From Phocaeicola plebeius (GTDB lineage Bacteria; Bacteroidota; Bacteroidia; Bacteroidales; Bacteroidaceae), in contig SFDG01000099.1 in assembly GCA_004558305.1 (NCBI GenBank), positions 1 through 6,667 of the forward strand: a stretch of DNA of 6,667 bases. Direction: 5' to 3'. Positions within the stretch are counted from its first letter, which is position 1. Every line of letters begins with the position of its first letter. Positions 1 to 6,126 of the stretch are shown piece after piece. The notes under the pieces are model-generated. The model did no database searches. It saw only the letters and a program-made list of their open reading frames with translations, and was not told the origin of the DNA. Position numbers and translations under genes: made by a program.

Positions 1-1145
1 ACCAGACTGGAACGCAACCGCTCGCGGCCATAACTGCAATACTGCCGCCGCTCCTCATCGATGAAGAACAGCCCGTCCCGCGAACCGATGAGCTTCTGCC
101 GTCCGTGGAAAGTCAGTGTGCGGATAGGCAGCCCGTTGGAGTCGAAGCGGTTCTCCCAACGGTAAATGCCGAACTGACGGCTCTTGTAGGTCGTATAGTC
201 CACTCCCATCTGATACAGCCCCGCCCAAAGCAGACCATTGTTGTCCACCAGAATCGAGTAGACCGAATTGGAACGGATGCCTTCCGAACTTGCCGCCTCA
301 TGACGGAACGACTTGACCACCTTCTGCTGCAGCGTCGATACGAAATGCACCCCGTTGCCATCGGTGGCTACATACAGCAAATCGCGTCCGTCGGTCGACA
401 AGGCAGAAATGACCGTACAGCCCACATCCACATACGGACGATACTGCCCGTCGTCGGCATCCAGCTTCATCAATCCCTGGCTGACCGTCCCTACATAAAC
501 AGCATCACCCAGACAGGCGATGGAAGTGAGAGCCACCGGTGAGGGGAAGAAGCGTACCTGTTCCTCCGAGAGGCACAGCCGGCCCACTCCGTCGTCCGTA
601 GCCGCCCAGACTATTCCGTCGGGCGAACGTTCCAAATCGGTCACCTTGTTGCGGCGCGAAAGAATGTTCTTGTCGAACAGATAATGACGGAAATTGCCAT
701 TGGCATAACAATACACCCCCTGGTCTGTCCCGACCAACAGCGTATCGGCCCCTACGGATTTCAGTGCACGTACCGGACCGCTCATCAGCTCCTGCATCAC
801 CGGTTCCAGCCGGTCGTTCCGGTCGAGCCGCCAGAGTCCGGTGCTGCTGCCTGCCCAGATGACATGTCCCTCGGTCTCCGCCACTGCGTACACCCGTTTC
901 TGACTTTCGTATTTTCCCTTCAAGGCATAATGCTTCAGCCGCACTCCGTCATAACGTTCGAGCGACGTATTGGTACCCAGCCAGACATACCCCATGCTAT
1001 CCTTGTAGATGGCATTGACCACCAAATCAGACAATCCTTCCTGCATCGTGATGCGCCGGAACGTGTCCGACGTAGCTCCTGCAGGAAGGACTGCCATCAA
1101 GAACAGGCACAAAAGCCAGCCATACCGCAGTGTCTTCATTCGCAT
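1..1145 (-). CDS. Propeller-type sensor/regulator, N-terminal part (probable hybrid two-component system regulator), cut by the left edge
   Basis: The minus strand is open without a stop from an ATG at 1145 to the left edge, giving 381 residues of an unfinished protein. It begins with a signal sequence (charged start, hydrophobic stretch about residues 10-22 ending in PAGA), followed by the opening typical of Bacteroides periplasmic sensors, with QEGLSD near residue 35 and YVWLGT at 53-58. Beta-propeller blade motifs recur at about residues 97 (WAGS), 138 (VGT), 180 (WAAT), 218 (VGT), 258 (YVAT), 307 (WAGL) and 353 (IGSRDGLF): eight in all, roughly half of the usual two seven-bladed propellers. 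In this family the propellers bind a glycan breakdown product in the periplasm and signal through a membrane segment to kinase, receiver and AraC-type DNA-binding domains; those parts lie outside the window, so the hybrid form is inferred. A second in-frame ATG at 1139 gives an equally good signal peptide. It lies downstream of GH97-GH88 on the same strand, suggesting it controls that locus. Confidence 0.85.
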   Translation of the reverse strand, partial: MRMKTLRYGWLLCLFLMAVLPAGATSDTFRRITMQEGLSDLVVNAIYKDSMGYVWLGTNTSLERYDGVRLKHYALKGKYESQKRVYAVAETEGHVIWAGSSTGLWRLDRNDRLEPVMQELMSGPVRALKSVGADTLLVGTDQGVYCYANGNFRHYLFDKNILSRRNKVTDLERSPDGIVWAATDDGVGRLCLSEEQVRFFPSPVALTSIACLGDAVYVGTVSQGLMKLDADDGQYRPYVDVGCTVISALSTDGRDLLYVATDGNGVHFVSTLQQKVVKSFRHEAASSEGIRSNSVYSILVDNNGLLWAGLYQMGVDYTTYKSRQFGIYRWENRFDSNGLPIRTLTFHGRQKLIGSRDGLFFIDEERRQYCSYGRERLRSSL

Positions 1146-1174
1146 AATACAGATTTAATTAGTCATTTGAATTG

Positions 1175-1182
1175 CAAAAATA
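1175..1182 (-). promoter_or_regulatory. Candidate -7 element for the propeller sensor gene
   Basis: Read on the minus strand this is TATTTTTG, an exact match to the Bacteroides -7 form TAnnTTTG, ending 29 bases before the ATG at 1145. No TTTG-like -33 element is seen 19-21 bases upstream, so the promoter is only half supported. If real, the sensor has its own start in the 95-base gap (1146-1240) after the GH88 gene, as expected for a regulator expressed independently of the enzymes it controls. No terminator hairpin is evident in that gap. Confidence 0.35.
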
Positions 1183-1240
1183 AGATTTTCCACGCATATT
1201 CCAGCCTTTTTGTCCGATATTCGATGACTTTTTTGCACCA

Positions 1241-2473
1241 TCAATGTAAAGATGCTTCACATTGCAGTCCTGTTGCTACCCGTTTCCAACGCAGCAGGGC
1301 TTCCAAGTAATAATAGTCCGCATAGATGATGGAAGCATCGATTTCCGAACCATTGGGCCAATGACCAGTGGAATGAAGGAGGAACGAAGAAGCTGCATCG
1401 CCCGAGCGGTAGGCAGCAGTCTGCAGACTCATCAACATATCGACTGCCGACTGGCGGTAGGACTGTGCTTTTTCAGGGTCACAATAGGATGCCAGTTCGA
1501 GCAGGGCAGAAGCCACCACGCAGGCAGCAGAAGCATCGCGGGGCGCATCAGGAATGTCGGGTGCCTGGAAGTCCCAGTAGGGAATCTTGTCGGCCGGCAA
1601 GCGCTGCAGATATACATCTGCCACCTTCTGGACAAACTCCAGATACTTGGGATTACGCGTTTCCCGATAGACCATGGTAAAGCCATAGATGGCCCAAGCC
1701 TGTCCCCGTGCCCACATGCTGTCGTCCGAAAATCCCTGGTGGGTACAGCGACGGATGCAGTCGCCCGTCTGCGGGTCATAGACTGCCACATGGTAGGACG
1801 AATAGTCCTCCCGGAACTGGTTTTCCATCGTCTTGTCCGCATGGGAAACGGCGATATCGTACAACCGGCGGTCGCCGCCGTTGCGGGCTGCCCAAAAGAG
1901 CATTTCCAGATTAATCATATTGTCCATGATGGTATTATGGCCTCCCAGCATCTCTACATTGCGCGGCCATGACAGCAGCGTTCCCACACGGGGATTGTAA
2001 AGCGTGGCCAACGAATCCGCTACCGCCAGCACCACCCGCTTGTAGTCCGGATTGCCGGTCAGCCGATACCCGTTGCCATAGCTGCAGAAAATCAGGAAAC
2101 CCAGGTCATGGTCGTACGCAGGAATGCGCGAAAAGAATTCCAGCGACTCCGTGAAGCGTTCCGCTTCCTGACGGATCGTGTCATTGCCGGTGGCTTCATA
2201 GTCATACCACAGCACCCCCGGCCAGAACCCGCCTGTCCATTCCTCCTTGGCCGCCTTGCGGCAGTTCCAATGCCGCTCGCCGGCAAGGATATTCTTGGGC
2301 TGCATCGTATAGTCGATGCTGTCGCCCGTCCGTAAATCGGCCAAGGTACGGTGTACCTGGCGGTCACAATAAGCCAAAGCCTCTTCCAAGCCTTCCTGAC
2401 GGTCGGTCTTGGAGGGGGTACAGGCTGCCAACATACAGCAGCCCATTCCCCACAAAACATTCATCCATTTCAT
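1241..2473 (-). CDS. GH88 unsaturated glucuronyl hydrolase, lipoprotein
   Basis: This 410-residue protein should hydrolyse the 4,5-unsaturated uronic acid left on the non-reducing end of oligosaccharides after polysaccharide lyase cleavage. The N-terminus is a lipoprotein signal: a hydrophobic stretch and lipobox LAAC with the lipidated Cys at 18, which supports the start at 2473. After the Cys there is no acidic cluster of the surface-export type, so a periplasm-facing outer-membrane anchor is likely. The alpha/alpha-barrel carries the GH88 signature WTGGFWPG at 79-86. Catalytic residues match the Bacillus sp. GL1 enzyme with a constant offset of 35: Asp123 (in HDLGF) for Asp88 and Asp184 (in TIMDNMINL) for Asp149; His228, Gln246, Trp254, Arg256 and Trp260 fall on the substrate-site positions I recall for that enzyme. 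The gene follows GH97 by 40 bases on the same strand and probably shares its transcript; no strong ribosome binding site precedes it. GH105 is the nearest alternative family, but the conserved residues favour GH88. Confidence 0.92.
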   Translation of the reverse strand: MKWMNVLWGMGCCMLAACTPSKTDRQEGLEEALAYCDRQVHRTLADLRTGDSIDYTMQPKNILAGERHWNCRKAAKEEWTGGFWPGVLWYDYEATGNDTIRQEAERFTESLEFFSRIPAYDHDLGFLIFCSYGNGYRLTGNPDYKRVVLAVADSLATLYNPRVGTLLSWPRNVEMLGGHNTIMDNMINLEMLFWAARNGGDRRLYDIAVSHADKTMENQFREDYSSYHVAVYDPQTGDCIRRCTHQGFSDDSMWARGQAWAIYGFTMVYRETRNPKYLEFVQKVADVYLQRLPADKIPYWDFQAPDIPDAPRDASAACVVASALLELASYCDPEKAQSYRQSAVDMLMSLQTAAYRSGDAASSFLLHSTGHWPNGSEIDASIIYADYYYLEALLRWKRVATGLQCEASLH

Positions 2474-2513
2474 TCGTCCATCTATTATGTATGTATTCTT
2501 TTATCGTTGTTGA

Positions 2514-4457
2514 TTAAAGCCAGCCGCCCGTATACCGGCGACAGGACGGGGAGGTATCGGACCCTACCGGCTGCAGATAGACCGCCGCTCCCCCCGAGGG
2601 AGACAGGCGGAACTTCAAGGACTGTCCGGCCTTCACCCGGTACGTGCTGCACTTCACGTGTGTACGGGTGGGCACTGCCTCTCCTCCATCCGTAAAGATG
2701 CGGGCCACGTATTCCTTGCCTTCCTCCAGGAACGAAAGGTCGACCGTTTCGTCCGAACCTTCGTTGTTGGTCATCACCCCTACCATCCAGTCGTTCCCCT
2801 TCCGCCGTGCCATGGCAATATGCTTGCCGGGAGCACCGAAGAGCACCCGAGAATCGTCGAACACCGTCGACAGGCGTTCGAACCATTCTATCTCCGGTTC
2901 GCCCTGGTAGAACGACGGCCGGTCGTACCAGAACAAGGTCTGCAGTGGGCTGTAGAACACCAGCGATGCCGCCAGCTGATGGGCATGGGTCGTTTTGAGC
3001 CGCCGGTCGAAGTAACAGATTGTATAGTCAGCCGCCCCGTTAATCATGCGGGTGAAAGGCAAGGTCACGTTGTGCGTGGCATCGGGGAACTCCTCGTTGC
3101 CGCAGATTCCCTCCTGAGTCAGCAGATTCGGGTAGGTACGGCTGAATCCCGAAGGACGGAACTCATCGTGGATGTTCATCATCAGATGGTTCTCTGCCGC
3201 CAGACGTACCAGGTCGTGCAACCAAGTGGCCCATCGATGGCTGGCATACTGGACGAAGCCCGACTTGACACCCACAATCCCCCATTCGCGCAGCAAGGGG
3301 AACAGCTCGCGGGCCTGCTTCATCAGGGCGTGCTGGTTCACATACACCCAAACGCCGACACCCTTCTGACGGCCATATTCCACCACACGGGGCATGTCCA
3401 GTTTGTCCACCACCTTCGTGGCGTCCCCGTCGTGGGAAGTGCAAGGCAGGTACCACAGCCAGTCGAACAGCATGTACGGGATCTGATGCTCCGCACAGAA
3501 ATCGATGGTGGCCAGTGCCCCTTCCGTAGAAATGGTCGTTTCGCGCATAATCTTGCCCGGCTTTACCCATTGGGCGGCATCGGCAATCGCGCACGGCGGG
3601 TTCAGGTTATTGATCAAGTCATTGTGTTCCAAAAGTTCTCCGGGAGTATCGGCCGCCATAATGACCTTCCAGGGAGTGGCATAATATGTCACCACATCGA
3701 CCGGACTGTACATGACAGACGAAAGGGTATTTTTCTTTCCTTCGGCCGACACGTATTTCGTCAGACACCAGTCGTCCACATCTGCATCGGTCAGTGCCGC
3801 CCATTTCCCGTCGGGGAGTTCCACGGTCAAGGCTCTTTCCACCGGCTGCTTCAGGGCATCGACCGGCAACCGTTCGAAGAAGGCCTGTGCCCACTGTTCG
3901 CTCCATGCCATTGTTCCGTTCGGGAACGTATATTCCGTAAGGTCGGCAGTCACTTTATGGAAGATGGCACGAGGATGTTCCGGCAAGAAATAACGGAACG
4001 CAATACCCTCGTTGTAGGCCCGCACTTCGATGTTCAGCCGATATTGGGACCCATCCTTCTTCGAAAGGAACAGCGTGGCAGCGTTGTAGTGGTCGCGCAC
4101 CGTACTGCGTTCGCCATACAGCGGTGTCCAAGTCCTGTCTACCGTCGGTTCCGTACGGACCGAATCCACCTCCATGTTATCCATCCAGCAGTCCGGCTGC
4201 TGCAAGGAACGCACTCCCAGTGCCATCTCCCATACCCGATTGTCCATCTGCAACCCTGCCTGCGAACGCTCAATGACAGGATTCCCTTTGAAGCGGACCT
4301 GATAACAGACTTGCTTCGCTCCCGAAGCCTTCACTGTCTGAGCGAACTCAACGGCATGGTTTCCATCGGGAGAAAGCAATTTCAATTCCTGGGGAACTTG
4401 GGCACTCAGCGAGGAGATACCTACCCACATTCCCATCCATACTACCATTTTTTTCAT
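2514..4457 (-). CDS. GH97 (SusB-like) alpha-glycosidase, secreted
   Basis: This 647-residue protein belongs to glycoside hydrolase family 97, whose members are periplasmic alpha-glucosidases or alpha-galactosidases. A signal peptide (residues 1 to about 19, ending LSA) precedes an N-terminal beta-sandwich domain (about 22-290, starting KLLSPDGNHAVEF), a (beta/alpha)8 barrel (about 300-530) and a C-terminal beta domain (about 545-630). Recognisable barrel motifs are FDWLWYLP at 331-338, GVKSGF at 396-401, NIHDEFRPSG at 428-437, RTYPNLLTQEG at 440-450 and FYSPLQ at 501-506. The Asp nucleophile of retaining members (VDF) is replaced by Gly400, so a retaining alpha-galactosidase of that type is unlikely. 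The base position of inverting SusB-type enzymes reads His430-Asp431-Glu432 instead of HEA, typical of a different GH97 subgroup as I recall. Substrate therefore remains open. About 17 residues extend past the usual end. It is the first gene of the minus-strand block and is probably cotranscribed with GH88. Confidence 0.9.
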   Translation of the reverse strand: MKKMVVWMGMWVGISSLSAQVPQELKLLSPDGNHAVEFAQTVKASGAKQVCYQVRFKGNPVIERSQAGLQMDNRVWEMALGVRSLQQPDCWMDNMEVDSVRTEPTVDRTWTPLYGERSTVRDHYNAATLFLSKKDGSQYRLNIEVRAYNEGIAFRYFLPEHPRAIFHKVTADLTEYTFPNGTMAWSEQWAQAFFERLPVDALKQPVERALTVELPDGKWAALTDADVDDWCLTKYVSAEGKKNTLSSVMYSPVDVVTYYATPWKVIMAADTPGELLEHNDLINNLNPPCAIADAAQWVKPGKIMRETTISTEGALATIDFCAEHQIPYMLFDWLWYLPCTSHDGDATKVVDKLDMPRVVEYGRQKGVGVWVYVNQHALMKQARELFPLLREWGIVGVKSGFVQYASHRWATWLHDLVRLAAENHLMMNIHDEFRPSGFSRTYPNLLTQEGICGNEEFPDATHNVTLPFTRMINGAADYTICYFDRRLKTTHAHQLAASLVFYSPLQTLFWYDRPSFYQGEPEIEWFERLSTVFDDSRVLFGAPGKHIAMARRKGNDWMVGVMTNNEGSDETVDLSFLEEGKEYVARIFTDGGEAVPTRTHVKCSTYRVKAGQSLKFRLSPSGGAAVYLQPVGSDTSPSCRRYTGGWL

Positions 4458-4465
4458 ATCTAAAT

Positions 4466-4470
4466 TCCTT
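4466..4470 (-). promoter_or_regulatory. Ribosome binding site of the GH97 gene
   Basis: Read on the minus strand this is AAGGA, eight bases before the ATG at 4457. It supports that start, which is also the one that gives a proper signal peptide beginning MKK. Confidence 0.5.
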
Positions 4471-4543
4471 TGTTTTTTCTTCCTATTACGAACTATACCG
4501 TCGGACTACTCAATCCATCCGCCTAAATTTTGAGGCAGTAACA

Positions 4544-4574
4544 CAATCGTAACATCTGTTTCATCGCATCGAAA
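4544..4574 (-). promoter_or_regulatory. Weak candidate promoter for the GH97-GH88 operon
   Basis: On the minus strand, TACGATTG (4551-4544) matches the Bacteroides -7 form TAnnTTTG at all but one fixed position. TTTC (4574-4571) lies 19 bases upstream in the place of the -33 TTTG. The leader to the GH97 start would be about 80 bases. This is the best match I find in the divergent region, but it is weak; the -33 part falls inside the palindrome at 4566-4586. Confidence 0.2.
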
Positions 4575-4586
4575 TATTTTCGCTGC
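4566..4586. repeat. Imperfect palindrome in the divergent intergenic region (possible operator)
   Basis: The arms read GCA-T-CGAAA and TTTCG-C-TGC around a TAT centre, that is nine-base arms with one mismatch and a perfect inner CGAAA/TTTCG. It ends three bases before the -33 element of the response regulator promoter and overlaps the weak GH97 promoter candidate. A second ATCGAAA starts at 4601, 33 bases (about three helix turns) after the one at 4568. The position suits a transcription factor site, perhaps autoregulation by the neighbouring response regulator, but nothing in the sequence proves binding. Confidence 0.35.
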
Positions 4587-4589
4587 ATT

Positions 4590-4621
4590 TTTGCACAAAA
4601 ATCGAAAATAACATAGCTTTG
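4590..4621 (+). promoter_or_regulatory. Bacteroides-type promoter of the two-component operon
   Basis: TTTG at 4590-4593 and TAGCTTTG at 4614-4621 match the -33 (TTTG) and -7 (TAnnTTTG) elements of the primary Bacteroides sigma factor, with a 20-base spacer, which is within the normal range. Transcription would begin near 4628, leaving a leader of about 20 bases before the ATG at 4649. Confidence 0.75.
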
Positions 4622-4634
4622 TAACAACAAAGAA

Positions 4635-4639
4635 AGGAG
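4635..4639 (+). promoter_or_regulatory. Ribosome binding site of the response regulator
   Basis: AGGAG lies nine bases before the ATG at 4649. Three ATGs cluster here (4645, 4649, 4653); only 4649 opens the regulator frame. The one at 4645 reads three codons (Met-Tyr-Glu) and stops, overlapping the true start. Confidence 0.6.
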
Positions 4640-4648
4640 ACTGAATGT

Positions 4649-5335
4649 ATGAATGATTACCCTATCCTCGTGGTGGACGATGAAGAAGACCTCTGCGAAA
4701 TCCTGAAATACAACCTCGAAATGGAGGGATATACAGTAGATACTGCCAATTCGGCAGAAGAAGCCCTGAAGCTGAACCTGACGGACTACCGGCTGCTGCT
4801 GCTCGATGTGATGATGGGAGAAATTTCGGGCTTCAAGATGGCCAGCCTGCTGAAGAAGAATCCTGAAACGGCACAGATACCCATCATCTTCATCACCGCC
4901 AAAGACACGGAGAACGATACGCTGACGGGATTCAATCTTGGCGCCGACGACTATATTTCGAAACCCTTCTCACTGAAAGAGGTCAGCGCACGCGTACGGG
5001 CAGTGCTGCGCCGTACATCGACTGTGGAGACTCCTGCAGAAGACGTGCTGCAATACAGGGGCCTGACCGTGAACCTGCCCCAGAAGAAGGTGACCATCGA
5101 CGGCGAGGAAACCTCCCTCACGAAAAAGGAGTTCGAAATCCTGGCCCTTCTGTTGCAGCATCCAGGACGAGTCTTTTCGAGAGAGGACATCCTGACCCGG
5201 GTGTGGAACGACGAAGTGTATGTACTAGACCGTACCATCGATGTAAACATTACCCGCCTGCGTAAGAAAATCGGTGTCTACGGCAAGCAGATTGTCACCC
5301 GACTGGGCTACGGCTATTGTTTTGAAGGAGCATAA
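4649..5335 (+). CDS. OmpR-family response regulator
   Basis: The protein of 228 residues is a cytoplasmic DNA-binding response regulator of normal length for the OmpR/PhoB family. The receiver domain (about 4-120) has the acidic pair Asp10-Asp11, the phosphoacceptor Asp53 in LLLDVMM, Thr83 in IFITAKD and Lys105 in SKPF. A short linker (about 122-132) leads to a winged-helix DNA-binding domain (about 133-226) with LTKKEFEIL, the RVFSREDIL segment, the recognition-helix region around DRTIDVNITRLRKKI and the terminal wing GYGYCF. The loop after Asp53 has Gly57 where many relatives have Pro, a feature I associate with a conserved Bacteroides subgroup of this family. It has its own promoter and is followed after eight bases by its presumed kinase, so the two form an operon. 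Its target genes cannot be told from the sequence; the adjacent enzyme operon is a possibility because of the shared intergenic region, but it may equally be a general chromosomal system. Confidence 0.95.
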   Translation: MNDYPILVVDDEEDLCEILKYNLEMEGYTVDTANSAEEALKLNLTDYRLLLLDVMMGEISGFKMASLLKKNPETAQIPIIFITAKDTENDTLTGFNLGADDYISKPFSLKEVSARVRAVLRRTSTVETPAEDVLQYRGLTVNLPQKKVTIDGEETSLTKKEFEILALLLQHPGRVFSREDILTRVWNDEVYVLDRTIDVNITRLRKKIGVYGKQIVTRLGYGYCFEGA

Positions 5336-5343
5336 GCGGAACC

Positions 5344-6126
5344 ATGAAAAGACTGTCCATCCGGATGCTGCCGTTCGGGAAACGGCTCTTCCTGTCCGTC
5401 ATCGTGCTGTTCATCGCGTTCTCCACCTGCTTCGTCCTGTTCCAGTACCAGCGGGAGAAGGTGTATAAGAGCGATGTGCTGAACATCCAGCTGCAGAGTT
5501 ACAACTCGCAGCTGTACGACTTCGTGGCCTCGCACGGCACTTCGGCCGACTCCCTCCTACACTATGTTCATGCCCATGTCATCCCCGACCTGCGCGTAAC
5601 GCTCATTACGCCCGAAGGAAAAGTCGTATTCGACAATACCGAACCCGACCTGCGCCGGTTCGGCAACCACGCATCGCGCAAGGAAATACAGGATGCCCTG
5701 ATTTACGGCAGCGGATATTCCATCAGCCGACACTCGGAAAGCAAGGACGGACAGGAGTATTTTTATTCGGCCCGCTACTATCCGCAACAGCGCATCATCA
5801 TCCGCTCGGCCCTTCCCTACAGCCTCAACCTGAACGAACACCTGAAGGCAGACTCCACCTATCTGTGGTTTACAGTGGCCATCAGTCTGGTACTGGCCGT
5901 GTTCTTCTACCAGTTTACCCAGAAACTGGGCAAGAGCATCACCAAGCTCCGGGAGTTTGCCCAAAAGGCCGACCGCAACGCTCCCATTGACATGGAGCAG
6001 ACCTTTCCGAACAATGAATTGGGGGATCGCACGAAGGACTGGGGGTCTTCACCCGTGAACGGCAAGAGATACTGGTCAACAACCTTTTCACGCAATATGC
6101 CAATATCATTTCCGACCGGCACCTAA
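5344..6126 (+). pseudogene. Membrane sensor histidine kinase, N-terminal fragment ending in a frameshift
   Basis: This frame encodes 260 residues, of which the first 227 are genuine kinase sensor sequence. Visible parts are transmembrane helix 1 (about 14-35), a periplasmic sensor domain of about 135 residues (36-171) with a PAS/Cache-like run (RVTLITPEGKVVFDN at 84-98), transmembrane helix 2 (about 172-190) and the start of a HAMP domain that stops at NNELG (223-227). From Asp228 the reading becomes unrelated out-of-frame sequence and ends at the TAA at 6124-6126. The true continuation is in another frame from about 6027. As it stands the product would be a membrane-anchored sensor without dimerization or ATPase domains, hence unable to phosphorylate the regulator. 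Start: ATG at 5344, eight bases after the regulator stop; AAGGAG at 5325-5330 lies somewhat far, with GCGGA at 5336-5340 closer. Confidence 0.85.

Noticed and set aside
1215..1223. Short palindrome CGATATTCG between GH88 and the sensor gene
   Set aside because: Three-base arms are too short to mean anything, and no T run follows that would make a terminator.
684..1310. A 208-codon plus-strand frame across the start of the sensor gene and the end of GH88
   Set aside because: It spans two genes and their intergenic region on the opposite strand, has no domain features, and the minus-strand products are well supported.
2658..4463. A 601-codon open frame on the plus strand opposite the GH97 gene
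   Set aside because: It lies wholly antisense to a gene with clear family motifs. Its translation is rich in His, Arg, Gln and Val without recognisable domains, as expected for an antisense shadow in GC-rich codons.
6021..6045. Programmed ribosomal frameshifting at the G runs as an explanation for the split kinase
   Set aside because: There is no slippery heptamer of known type or evident downstream hairpin, and a block of conserved linker appears to be missing, which favours a deletion.
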